Shown here piece after piece: positions 1 through 5,636 of a DNA stretch of 5,636 nt. Both the position numbers and the translations under genes were made by a program. The notes beneath the pieces are model-generated. The model saw only the letters and a program-made list of their open reading frames with translations, had not been told where the DNA came from and ran no database searches. Every line of letters starts with the position of its first letter. Position 1 is the stretch's first letter. The DNA is from Bacillota bacterium (GTDB lineage Bacteria > Bacillota > Clostridia > Oscillospirales > Oscillospiraceae), in NCBI GenBank assembly GCA_023395775.1, contig JAEWYA010000015.1, forward strand, positions 1-5,636, in the 5' to 3' direction.

Positions 1-1052
1 CAGGTGTTGCCGCAGTGGAAGCCCATGAAGGTCTCCCTGTGCCGCACGGGATACTTGCCCTCGATGCTCTTTTGATACATGGAGGCGGGAACGGAGTTGT
101 TGATGTCCAGCAGCGTCACCGGCGCGCCGGAGACGCAGAGGCCGATGTACTCGGAGAGCGCGCCGTAGATGTCCACCTCGCATGACACGGGGATACCCCG
201 TCCGGTGAGGCGGGAGTTGACATAGCAGGGGACAAAGCCAAATTCCGTCTGAAACGCGGGCCAGCACTTGTTGGCGAACGCGGCGTATTTACTCAGACCC
301 AGATGGTCCCGCATCCAGTCCTCCAGCGTCAGCTCATACTGGGCCAAACGGGGCAGGATGCCGGAAAATTTGCTCTCGCCGTTGCCGGCCTCCCCAGCCA
401 TCTCCTTCATTTTGTTGGGAATGCGGGGGTCATCCTTGTGCCGGTTGTAGGCCACCAGCAAATCCAGCTCGGAGTGTTCCTCCACGGCGACGCCCAGATC
501 GTACAGCGCCTTGATGGGAGCGTTGCAGGCCAGAAAATCGTTGGGCCGGGGGCCGAAGGCAAAAATCTTCAGCCCCTTCAGACCGATCAGCGCGGTGGCC
601 ACCGGGGCGAACTCCCGCAGCTGCGCCGCCACATCCTCCGCCGTGCCGCAGGGGTAGTCGGGAATGTAGACCCGTCTGCCGCGAAGCCCCAGATTGTAGG
701 AGGCGTTCAGCATTCCGCAGAAGGCGTCGCCCCGGCCGTCGTGCAAATCCCCGTCGCCCTCGGCGGCGGAGGTGTACATCAGGGGGCCGTCGAACAGATC
801 GGCGATCAGGGTCTCCGGCGTCTCGGGCCCGAAGTTGCCCAGGAATACGCACAGGGCGTTGACGCCGTGTGCCTTTACATCTGCCACGGCCTTCGCCGCG
901 TCCGCTTCGGTCTCCACGCACACGGGGCACTCATAAAGCCCCGCGCCGTAGATCTGGACGATGGCGTGGCGTCGGCGCTCAGACAGAGCGATGGGGAAGC
1001 AGCTCCGGCTGACGGAGATGATCCCCAGCTTCAGTTCAGGAATATTTGTCAT
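1..1052 (-). CDS. L-fucose/L-arabinose isomerase family protein (FucI-like ketol-isomerase), 3' end outside window
   Basis: Probable cytoplasmic metal-dependent aldose-ketose isomerase, expected to make the ketose that the neighbouring kinase phosphorylates. I translated 350 codons from ATG 1052-1050; the C-terminus is cut off by the left window edge, and related proteins are usually somewhat under 500 residues. The N-terminus (ISVSRSCFP at about 12-20, then a basic SERRR) is typical of the COG2407 fucose isomerase-like group. Glu292 in CEVDIYGAL and Asp316 in LLDINN are 24 residues apart, the same spacing as the Mn-binding Glu337 and Asp361 of E. coli FucI. HCGN follows at 346-349. The third FucI ligand, a histidine near the C-terminus, would lie outside the window. 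The start has a GAGAGG ribosome binding site 9 bases upstream. It follows xylB after 117 bases on the same strand. The family is clear. The substrate is not: xylose, arabinose and fucose/D-arabinose are all possible. Confidence 0.88.
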   Translation of the reverse strand, partial: MTNIPELKLGIISVSRSCFPIALSERRRHAIVQIYGAGLYECPVCVETEADAAKAVADVKAHGVNALCVFLGNFGPETPETLIADLFDGPLMYTSAAEGDGDLHDGRGDAFCGMLNASYNLGLRGRRVYIPDYPCGTAEDVAAQLREFAPVATALIGLKGLKIFAFGPRPNDFLACNAPIKALYDLGVAVEEHSELDLLVAYNRHKDDPRIPNKMKEMAGEAGNGESKFSGILPRLAQYELTLEDWMRDHLGLSKYAAFANKCWPAFQTEFGFVPCYVNSRLTGRGIPVSCEVDIYGALSEYIGLCVSGAPVTLLDINNSVPASMYQKSIEGKYPVRHRETFMGFHCGNT

Positions 1053-1061
1053 AGCGGTTTT

Positions 1062-1067
1062 CCTCTC
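1062..1067 (-). promoter_or_regulatory. ribosome binding site of the isomerase gene
   Basis: The minus strand reads GAGAGG here, followed by a 9-base A-rich spacer and the ATG at 1052-1050. This supports the chosen start and shows that the gene can be translated independently of xylB, whose stop is 117 bases upstream. Confidence 0.7.
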
Positions 1068-1084
1068 ATTAATAGATTGCGATC

Positions 1085-1121
1085 AAAAAGGGCTGACGCC
1101 CACCGCTGCGCTTGCGCCAGC
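1085..1121 (-). terminator. candidate weak terminator or attenuator between xylB and the isomerase gene
   Basis: On the minus strand an 8-bp stem (GCTGGCGC at 1121-1114 with GCGTCAGC at 1099-1092, one G-U pair) encloses a 14-base loop, then two C residues and five T residues (1089-1085). A smaller alternative, GGGC-GTCA-GCCC directly before the T run, is also possible. The structure lies about 50 bases after the xylB stop and 32 bases before the isomerase ATG. It looks like a leaky terminator that would lower isomerase expression relative to the upstream genes. The loop is long and the T run short, so it may be inactive. Confidence 0.4.
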
Positions 1122-1169
1122 AAATGCCGTCATGGGATGCGGGGGTTGGACAGCAGCCATTCCGGCCGT

Positions 1170-2693
1170 TCACAGGGCGGCCAGTGTATGGAACGGCTGC
1201 GCCAGCGCGGGGTACAGCGAACAAAACAGCCGATAGAACGGCTCATAGGCAGCGCCCGCGGTGGGGTTCGGTTCCTGCGCGGGGTTCAGACGGATAACGG
1301 CCTCGCAGCCTTCTCCCACGGACTTCCAGACGCCCGCGCCTACGCCCGCCAGAATCGCCGCGCCCAGAGCGGGTCCTTCCCGGGAGGCCACGGTCTGCAC
1401 CGGACAGCCGTATACATCGGCGAGCATCTGCCGCCAGAAGGGGCTGGCGGCTCCGCCGCCGCAGGCCATCATCTGACCGATGGGAACTCCCATCTCCCGG
1501 AACACATCAAGGCACTGCCGCTGAGAGTAGGTGACCCCCTCCAGCACGGCGCGGGTCAGATCTCGCTTTGTGTGCATGGCGGACAGGCCGAGAAACGCGC
1601 CTCTGGCATCGGAGTCCAGAAGAGGGGAGCGCTCCCCCATCAGGTAGGGGAGATAGATCAGGCGGTTGGCGCCGATGGGGGACTTTTCCGCAGCGGCGGT
1701 CATCAGCTCGTAGGGGTCCACGCCCATACCCGCCGCCGTCTCTTTTTCTGCGCCGCAGAAATTGTTGCGGAACCACTGCAGGGACAAGCCCGCCGCAAGC
1801 GTGCAGCTCATGACGGTCCATGCGCCGGGGACGGCGGAGCAGAAGGAATGGACCCGGCCCCTGGGGTCGATGGTGACCTGGTCGGAGTGAGCGAAAATGA
1901 CGCCGGAGGTGCCGATGGTGGTGAACGCCCGACCGGTCTTTACCACCCCGGTGCCGATGGCCGCGGCGGCATTGTCACCTGCGCCGCCCACCACCGGAGT
2001 ACCCGCGGCGAGGCCGGTGGCCTCCGATGCAGACTTCGTGACAGTTCCCGTCACGTCGGCGGACTCGTACATGGTTCCAAGCACCGCCGGATCAATGTCA
2101 AGAGCCGAGAGAACCTCGCCGCTCCAGCGGCGGTTCGGCACGTCCAGCAGGTTCATGCCGGAGGCGTCGGACACCTCCGTTGCAAATTCTCCGGTGAGCT
2201 TGTAGCGAATGAAGTCCTTAGGCAGCAGGATGTGGCGGCACTGTTCGTAAATTTCCGGTTCCTGCTCCCGCACCCAAAGAATCTTACCCGCGGTGAAGCC
2301 GGGGAGAGCGGGATTGGCGGTGATGGCAATGAGCTTTTCTTTGCCCAACGTCTTTGTGATCTCATCGCACTGCTTCTGGGTCCGTCCGTCGCACCAGAGG
2401 ATGGCCCGGCGCAGGACGTTTCCGTCCCCGTCCAGCATTACCAGCCCGTGCATTTGGCCGGAGAGGCCCACGCCACGGACGGATTCTGCTTTTACGCCGG
2501 CGGTCTGTAAAACGGCCCGCACGGTTTCCTTCACCGCCTGCCACCAGTCCTCTGGGTCCTGCTCCGCCCAGCCGTTTTTCGGCTGATAGAGGGGATATTC
2601 CACGGTGTGGCTGGCGAGGGCGGTACCCTTCGTGTCAAACAGAACGGTTTTTGTGCCGGAGGTACCCAAATCGATTCCAAGTATGCAGTCCAT
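1170..2693 (-). CDS. xylB: xylulokinase (FGGY carbohydrate kinase)
   Basis: Cytoplasmic kinase that phosphorylates D-xylulose with ATP to D-xylulose 5-phosphate, feeding the pentose phosphate pathway. It has 507 residues, slightly longer than E. coli XylB (484). The N-terminal FGGY domain opens with the phosphate-binding motif GIDLGTSGTK (6-15) containing Asp8. SGQMHG at 78-83 is the ketose-binding motif typical of xylulokinases, and ILWCDGR (98-104) and EVSDASGMNLLDV (173-185) are also xylulokinase-like. GAGDN (237-241) carries Asp240, matching the catalytic base Asp233 of E. coli XylB. The C-terminal domain has the FGGY signature region around GERSP...DARGAF (353-367) and the nucleotide-binding glycine stretch CGGGAASPFW (411-420). 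The ATG lies 12 bases after the permease stop with only a weak G-rich ribosome binding site (about 2699-2703), so translational coupling to mmsB is likely. No defect is visible. Other FGGY ketose kinases are possible but fit less well. Confidence 0.95.
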   Translation of the reverse strand: MDCILGIDLGTSGTKTVLFDTKGTALASHTVEYPLYQPKNGWAEQDPEDWWQAVKETVRAVLQTAGVKAESVRGVGLSGQMHGLVMLDGDGNVLRRAILWCDGRTQKQCDEITKTLGKEKLIAITANPALPGFTAGKILWVREQEPEIYEQCRHILLPKDFIRYKLTGEFATEVSDASGMNLLDVPNRRWSGEVLSALDIDPAVLGTMYESADVTGTVTKSASEATGLAAGTPVVGGAGDNAAAAIGTGVVKTGRAFTTIGTSGVIFAHSDQVTIDPRGRVHSFCSAVPGAWTVMSCTLAAGLSLQWFRNNFCGAEKETAAGMGVDPYELMTAAAEKSPIGANRLIYLPYLMGERSPLLDSDARGAFLGLSAMHTKRDLTRAVLEGVTYSQRQCLDVFREMGVPIGQMMACGGGAASPFWRQMLADVYGCPVQTVASREGPALGAAILAGVGAGVWKSVGEGCEAVIRLNPAQEPNPTAGAAYEPFYRLFCSLYPALAQPFHTLAAL

Positions 2694-2705
2694 AACGGCC
2701 CCCGT

Positions 2706-3920
2706 TTATTCAGACTGAGCCCGGCGCTTGCTCACCACGTCGAAGATGACCGCGGCCAGAAGAACCAGACCCTTGACGACTTTCTGCCAGTTGGCGTCAA
2801 TGCCAAGGATGGACATGCCGTTATTGATGACGCCCATGAACACTGCGCCGATCACTGCGCCTCCCACGGTTCCCGTGCCGCCGTAAGCCGAAGCGCCGCC
2901 GATGAAGCAGGCGCCGATGGCGTCCATCTCATAGCTGTTGCCGGCGGAGGGAGCGGCGGAGTTGAACCGGGCGGTGACTACCAGCGCGGCCACGGCGGAC
3001 AAAAACGCCATGTTGGTGTAGGCAAAGAACATGGTCCGGTTGGTGTTGATGCCGGAGAGCTTGGCGGCTTTTTCATTGCCGCCCATGGCATACAGGTGAC
3101 GGCCGGGGACGGTGTTCTGCGTGTAGTACGCATAGACCAGAACGATGACGGCCAGCAGAATCAAAATGGTGGGCAGACCCTTGTGGTTACCTAGCATCAG
3201 GGACAGGGCCATAATCAGAACGCACAGCACCGCGTTCTTGCCCCAGAACATGGATGTGCTCTGGGTTTCATAGTTGTTGCGCTTCCGCTTTGCCCGGTTC
3301 ATGAACTGCGTGGCCAGATACACCGCGCACAGCACGAGGCCGATCACCAGAGTGACGGGTAGAATGATGCCTTTCTCCGCTTCGCTGCCAGGGACATAGC
3401 TGTTGAACAGATTCAAATAGTTTTCCGGATAGCCGGAGATGGTCAGACCGTCCAGAATGATCTGGGCAAGGCCCCGCCACAGGAGCATGCCTGCCAGAGT
3501 GACAATAAAGGGCGGGATGCGGATGTAGGCGATCCAGTATGCCTGCCATGCGCCGATGGCAAGACCCACCAGCAGGCAGATAATCATCGCCAGCCAGATG
3601 TTCACGTGCATATTGACGATCAGGGTGCCGGCTACCGCGCCCACCAGAGCCACGATGGAGCCCACGGACAGATCGATGTTGCCGCCGGTGAGAATGCACA
3701 TCAGCATACCGACGGCGAGAATGACCACGTAGCTGTTCTGGGAAATCAGGTTTGAGATATTCGCCGGGGTCAGCAACGCCTGATTCACGGGCTTGTGCGC
3801 CACGGTGATAATTAGAATCTCAAAGAGAAGCGTCACCAGCACCAGAGCGATCACCATGGTGTTCTTTTTCAAAAATCCGGTCAGCGGTCTTGCCGCGGAT
3901 TTGCTTTTCGTCTCTGTCAT
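2706..3920 (-). CDS. mmsB: sugar ABC transporter permease (multiple-monosaccharide MmsB/GguB type, XylH-like)
   Basis: Integral membrane permease of a CUT2-class sugar importer; probably two copies form the channel that works with the MmsA ATPase and a binding protein. It has 404 residues and, by eye, ten or eleven hydrophobic segments, at about 22-41, 62-79, 82-102, 108-131, 137-156, 184-204, 229-244, 249-266, 297-316, 335-373 (probably two) and 380-396. Family motifs are GGNIDLSVGS (79-88), the PPFIVTLAGM...RG segment (136-150), and the cytoplasmic loop AMGGNEKAAKLSGI (278-291), which is the probable ATPase contact. A hydrophilic, basic stretch at about 207-227 between membrane segments resembles the MmsB/XylH branch rather than the shorter RbsC. 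Its ATG shares the bases ATGA with the mmsA stop, indicating translational coupling. The exact sugar cannot be read from the permease; linkage to xylB suggests xylose or another pentose. Confidence 0.93.
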   Translation of the reverse strand: MTETKSKSAARPLTGFLKKNTMVIALVLVTLLFEILIITVAHKPVNQALLTPANISNLISQNSYVVILAVGMLMCILTGGNIDLSVGSIVALVGAVAGTLIVNMHVNIWLAMIICLLVGLAIGAWQAYWIAYIRIPPFIVTLAGMLLWRGLAQIILDGLTISGYPENYLNLFNSYVPGSEAEKGIILPVTLVIGLVLCAVYLATQFMNRAKRKRNNYETQSTSMFWGKNAVLCVLIMALSLMLGNHKGLPTILILLAVIVLVYAYYTQNTVPGRHLYAMGGNEKAAKLSGINTNRTMFFAYTNMAFLSAVAALVVTARFNSAAPSAGNSYEMDAIGACFIGGASAYGGTGTVGGAVIGAVFMGVINNGMSILGIDANWQKVVKGLVLLAAVIFDVVSKRRAQSE

Positions 3921-5467
3921 ATCGCCATTGCTCCTTTATTTCCACTGGATTTGAGGATGCAGGCCATGATGCTCTCCTGACTGGCCTGCTCGTGTGTCAG
4001 CTCGCCCACGACGGCGCCCTCGTTCATCACGTAGATCCGGTCGCACATGCCCAGCAGCTCCGGCATCTCCGAGGAGATCATCAAAACAGCCTTGCCCTGG
4101 GACACCAGATCGTTCATGATGCAGTAAATCTCATATTTCGCACCCACGTCGATGCCGCGGGTGGGTTCGTCTAAAATCAGAACGTCCGGCTCGGCAAACA
4201 TCCACTTGCTCAGCAGGACTTTTTGCTGGTTTCCGCCGGAGAGGTTGCCCACATTCTGCTCAATGCCGGAGCATTTGGTATGGAGAATATCCTTGTACTC
4301 ATTGGCGTATTTGATCTCAAGGTCTTTATCCAGAATTTGATGACGGCTAATACGCTCCATACGGGCCAGCGTGGTGTTCTGCCGGATGGGGTTGGAAAGG
4401 ATCAGGCCGTTGCCCTTACGGTCTTCTGTGACATAGGCCAGCTTGTGATTGATGGCGTCGGTGACGGAGCGGAGGTGAACCTCCTGCCCGTTCAAAAGCA
4501 GAGTGCCTGTGATGTTCGTGCCGTAACTCCCGCCGAAAATGCTCATGGCCAGCTCCGTGCGCCCCGCGCCCATCAAACCGCTGATGCCCACGATCTCGCC
4601 CCGGCGGACATTCAGGCTCACATGGTTGCAAACCATGCGTCCGGCGTAGGTGGGGTGCTCCGCGCACCAGTCCCGGACCTCCATGGCAACGTCTCCGATA
4701 TGACTCTCCCGCTTGGGAAAGCGGTCGATGAGCTCACGGCCCACCATGCCCTTGATGATGCGCTCCTCGTGAAAATCGTCCACACCCTTGACCAGCGTCT
4801 CAATGGTGGCGCCGTCGCGGATGATGGTGATTTTGTCCGCAACATACGACACCTCGGACAGCTTGTGGGAAATGATGATACACGTCATGCCCTGGGATTT
4901 GAACTGAAGAAGCAGGTCCAGCAGCTTCTGGGAGTCCGTCTCGTTGAGGGAGGCGGTGGGTTCATCCAAAATCAGCAGGCGGACGTTTTTCGTCAGCGCC
5001 TTGGCGATCTCCACCAGCTGCTGTTTGCCAACGCTGATATCTTTAATCTGTGTCCGGGGCGATTCTACCAGCCCCACGGTCTGGAGGAACTTTGCCGCAA
5101 GGCCGTAGGTCTTGTCCCAGTCGATGCGGGAGGTTTTGCCCTGCTCGTTGCCGAGAAACATGTTCTCTCCGATCGTGAGGTAGGGGACCAGCGCCAGCTC
5201 CTGATGGATGATGGCGATACCTTTGCTCTCACTGTCGTTGATCCTGCTGAATTTGCAGACCTCGCCGTCATAGATGATATCGCCCTGATAGGTACCGTAG
5301 GGGTAGATGCCGGACAGGACGTTCATCAGCGTGGATTTTCCAGCGCCGTTTTCGCCCACCAGAGCGTGGATCTCGCCCTCCTCCACCTCCAGATTCACGT
5401 TGTCAAGCGCCCGGACGCCGGGGAATTCTTTGATAATGCCGCGCATTTCCAAGAGTTTTTTTGCCAA
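3917..5467 (-). CDS. mmsA: sugar ABC transporter ATP-binding protein, two ATPase domains (MmsA/GguA type, XylG-like)
   Basis: Cytoplasmic ATPase that powers monosaccharide import through the MmsB permease. From the TTG start it has 516 residues, the usual size for this family (E. coli XylG is 513), with two fused ABC domains. Domain 1 has Walker A GENGAGKST (38-46), Q-loop HQELALVP (88-95), a degenerate signature ISVGKQQ (144-150), Walker B ILDEP (166-170) and switch His201. Domain 2 has a degenerate Walker A, GLMGAGRTE, with Arg303 in the lysine position, the motif TEDRKGNGL (347-355), signature LSGGNQQ (409-415), Walker B ILDEP (431-435) and SSEM where the switch histidine would be. Such asymmetry is normal for RbsA/XylG/MmsA proteins. 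The text around YPYGTYQGDI and IIHQELALVPYL is closest to MmsA/GguA and XylG. I chose TTG 5467-5465 because GGGAGG lies 7 bases upstream; an in-frame ATG at 5482 would add five residues but has no ribosome binding site. The stop overlaps the mmsB start. Confidence 0.94.
   Translation of the reverse strand: MAKKLLEMRGIIKEFPGVRALDNVNLEVEEGEIHALVGENGAGKSTLMNVLSGIYPYGTYQGDIIYDGEVCKFSRINDSESKGIAIIHQELALVPYLTIGENMFLGNEQGKTSRIDWDKTYGLAAKFLQTVGLVESPRTQIKDISVGKQQLVEIAKALTKNVRLLILDEPTASLNETDSQKLLDLLLQFKSQGMTCIIISHKLSEVSYVADKITIIRDGATIETLVKGVDDFHEERIIKGMVGRELIDRFPKRESHIGDVAMEVRDWCAEHPTYAGRMVCNHVSLNVRRGEIVGISGLMGAGRTELAMSIFGGSYGTNITGTLLLNGQEVHLRSVTDAINHKLAYVTEDRKGNGLILSNPIRQNTTLARMERISRHQILDKDLEIKYANEYKDILHTKCSGIEQNVGNLSGGNQQKVLLSKWMFAEPDVLILDEPTRGIDVGAKYEIYCIMNDLVSQGKAVLMISSEMPELLGMCDRIYVMNEGAVVGELTHEQASQESIMACILKSSGNKGAMAI
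3931..3937 (-). promoter_or_regulatory. ribosome binding site of mmsB inside the mmsA 3' end
   Basis: The minus strand reads AAAGGAG, 10 bases before the mmsB ATG at 3920-3918. It lies within the last codons of mmsA, so ribosomes ending mmsA can reinitiate at the overlapping ATGA. The nearer ATG at about 3929 is in the mmsA frame and leads straight to its stop, so it is not the permease start. Confidence 0.7.
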
Positions 5468-5474
5468 GTCGATC

Positions 5475-5480
5475 CCTCCC
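5475..5480 (-). promoter_or_regulatory. ribosome binding site that decides the mmsA start
   Basis: The minus strand reads GGGAGG, followed by a 7-base spacer and TTG at 5467-5465. The only upstream ATG (5482-5480) runs into this same purine block and has no Shine-Dalgarno-like sequence before it, so TTG is the better start. Confidence 0.7.
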
Positions 5481-5498
5481 ATATCTGCTGCGATTGGC

Positions 5499-5514
5499 CC
5501 GCGCGAAGGCGCGG
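5499..5514 (-). other. short GC-rich hairpin upstream of the mmsA ribosome binding site
   Basis: A perfect 6-bp inverted repeat (CCGCGC / GCGCGG) with a 4-base loop, reading CTTC on the minus strand. It lies 18 bases before the mmsA ribosome binding site and is not followed by a T run, so it is not a terminator. It could protect the 5' end of a processed mmsA transcript or be a by-product of GC-rich sequence. Confidence 0.35.
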
Positions 5515-5523
5515 AGTTGCTTT

Positions 5524-5557
5524 AAAGGAAAGGCGGGCGGAGGAAACCTCCGCCCGC
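5524..5557 (-). terminator. strong intercistronic hairpin after the binding-protein gene (leaky terminator or mRNA stabiliser)
   Basis: A perfect 11-bp GC-rich inverted repeat (arms 5533-5543 and 5547-5557) with a 3-base loop, TTT on the minus strand. It is followed on the minus strand by an interrupted T-rich tail, CTTTCCTTT (5532-5524). It begins about 50 bases after the binding-protein stop and ends about 65 bases before the mmsA start. In sugar ABC operons such hairpins commonly let the binding protein be made in excess over the membrane components. The broken T tract suggests partial termination or 3'-end protection rather than a full stop. The rest of the 5483-5607 gap contains the smaller hairpin and no gene or convincing promoter that I can see. 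Confidence 0.7.
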
Positions 5558-5607
5558 TCTGAGTTCGGTGCCGGCGGACAAAGCCAGCGAGATGACTGCG
5601 GGGAAAA

Positions 5608-5636
5608 TCAGGCCAGATCAGCGTCGGTATAGTATC
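5608..5636 (-). CDS. C-terminal tail of a sugar ABC transporter substrate-binding protein (partial)
   Basis: Only eight codons and a TGA stop (5610-5608) are in the window, reading YYTDADLA on the minus strand; the rest lies beyond the right edge. Gram-positive sugar-binding proteins of the ChvE/XylF type often end in a similar acidic YYT(D/E)-rich tail. The position directly upstream of mmsA, with a hairpin after the stop, is where the binding protein normally sits. The other minus-strand frames here either stop early or give no recognisable tail. The assignment rests mainly on gene order and this short tail. The protein would be a lipoprotein or secreted receptor delivering sugar to MmsB. 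Confidence 0.6.

Noticed and set aside
1049..1070. Six-codon minus-strand mini-ORF (MRGKPL) whose TGA overlaps the isomerase ATG
   Set aside because: Its ATG has no ribosome binding site, and its sequence is the isomerase Shine-Dalgarno region itself. The overlap is probably chance.
303..2510. 735-codon open frame on the plus strand across the isomerase gene and xylB
   Set aside because: It runs in exact register antisense to both minus-strand genes. It stays open because they avoid TTA, CTA and TCA codons, as GC-rich genes do; it ends where xylB uses a TTA leucine codon in VLQTAG. Its protein has no recognisable family, while the minus frames encode clear enzymes.
2607..3194. 195-codon plus-strand open frame opposite the xylB start and mmsB 3' end
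   Set aside because: It is in register with mmsB codons and has no ribosome binding site or family resemblance, so it is a shadow.
5533..5577. Possible alternative pairing of CCGCC (minus strand, 5577-5573) with the 5' arm of the large hairpin, as an antiterminator switch
   Set aside because: Only about five base pairs, in very GC-rich sequence where such matches are common; there is no conserved aptamer or leader peptide.
5483..5607. Search for a promoter or catabolite-response (cre-like) site in the gap before mmsA
   Set aside because: No convincing -35/-10 pair or cre-like palindrome is visible on the minus strand, so the operon promoter is more likely upstream of the binding-protein gene, outside the window.
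4223..5632. 469-codon open frame on the plus strand opposite mmsA
   Set aside because: Same in-register antisense effect. The minus strand here has complete Walker and signature motifs, and the plus-strand translation resembles no protein I recognise.

Overview
The window holds one sugar uptake and catabolism operon, read entirely from the minus strand. In transcription order (right to left) it contains: the last codons of a sugar-binding protein gene (5608-5636, cut by the window edge); a 140-base gap with a strong hairpin; a tandem-domain sugar ABC ATPase (mmsA/gguA, xylG-like); its membrane permease (mmsB/gguB, xylH-like), overlapping the ATPase by 4 bases; a xylulokinase (xylB) 12 bases further on; a 117-base gap with a weaker hairpin and T-tract; and an L-fucose/L-arabinose isomerase family gene (1-1052) whose 3' end lies outside the window.

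The genes form a coherent route. An extracytoplasmic binding protein captures a monosaccharide, and the MmsA/MmsB pair imports it at the cost of ATP. A ketol-isomerase of the FucI fold converts the aldose to a ketose, and XylB phosphorylates the ketose, most likely D-xylulose to D-xylulose 5-phosphate for the pentose phosphate pathway. The unusual point is that a FucI-type isomerase sits where a XylA-type xylose isomerase would be expected. No regulator and no convincing promoter is visible, so the promoter probably lies upstream of the binding protein gene, beyond the right edge.

The organism is probably a GC-rich member of the Bacillota (Clostridia, for example an Oscillospiraceae-like gut bacterium). 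This is inferred from the purine-rich ribosome binding sites, the likely TTG start, the family variants present and the GC-rich third codon positions. It is not proven by the sequence.

The plus strand carries long open frames (for example 303-2510 and 4223-5632). They run in exact register with the minus-strand codons and are antisense shadows. I see no mobile element, tRNA, rRNA, CRISPR array or clearly novel system. The points worth a second look are the isomerase/kinase pairing and the two intergenic hairpins that may set expression steps within the operon.
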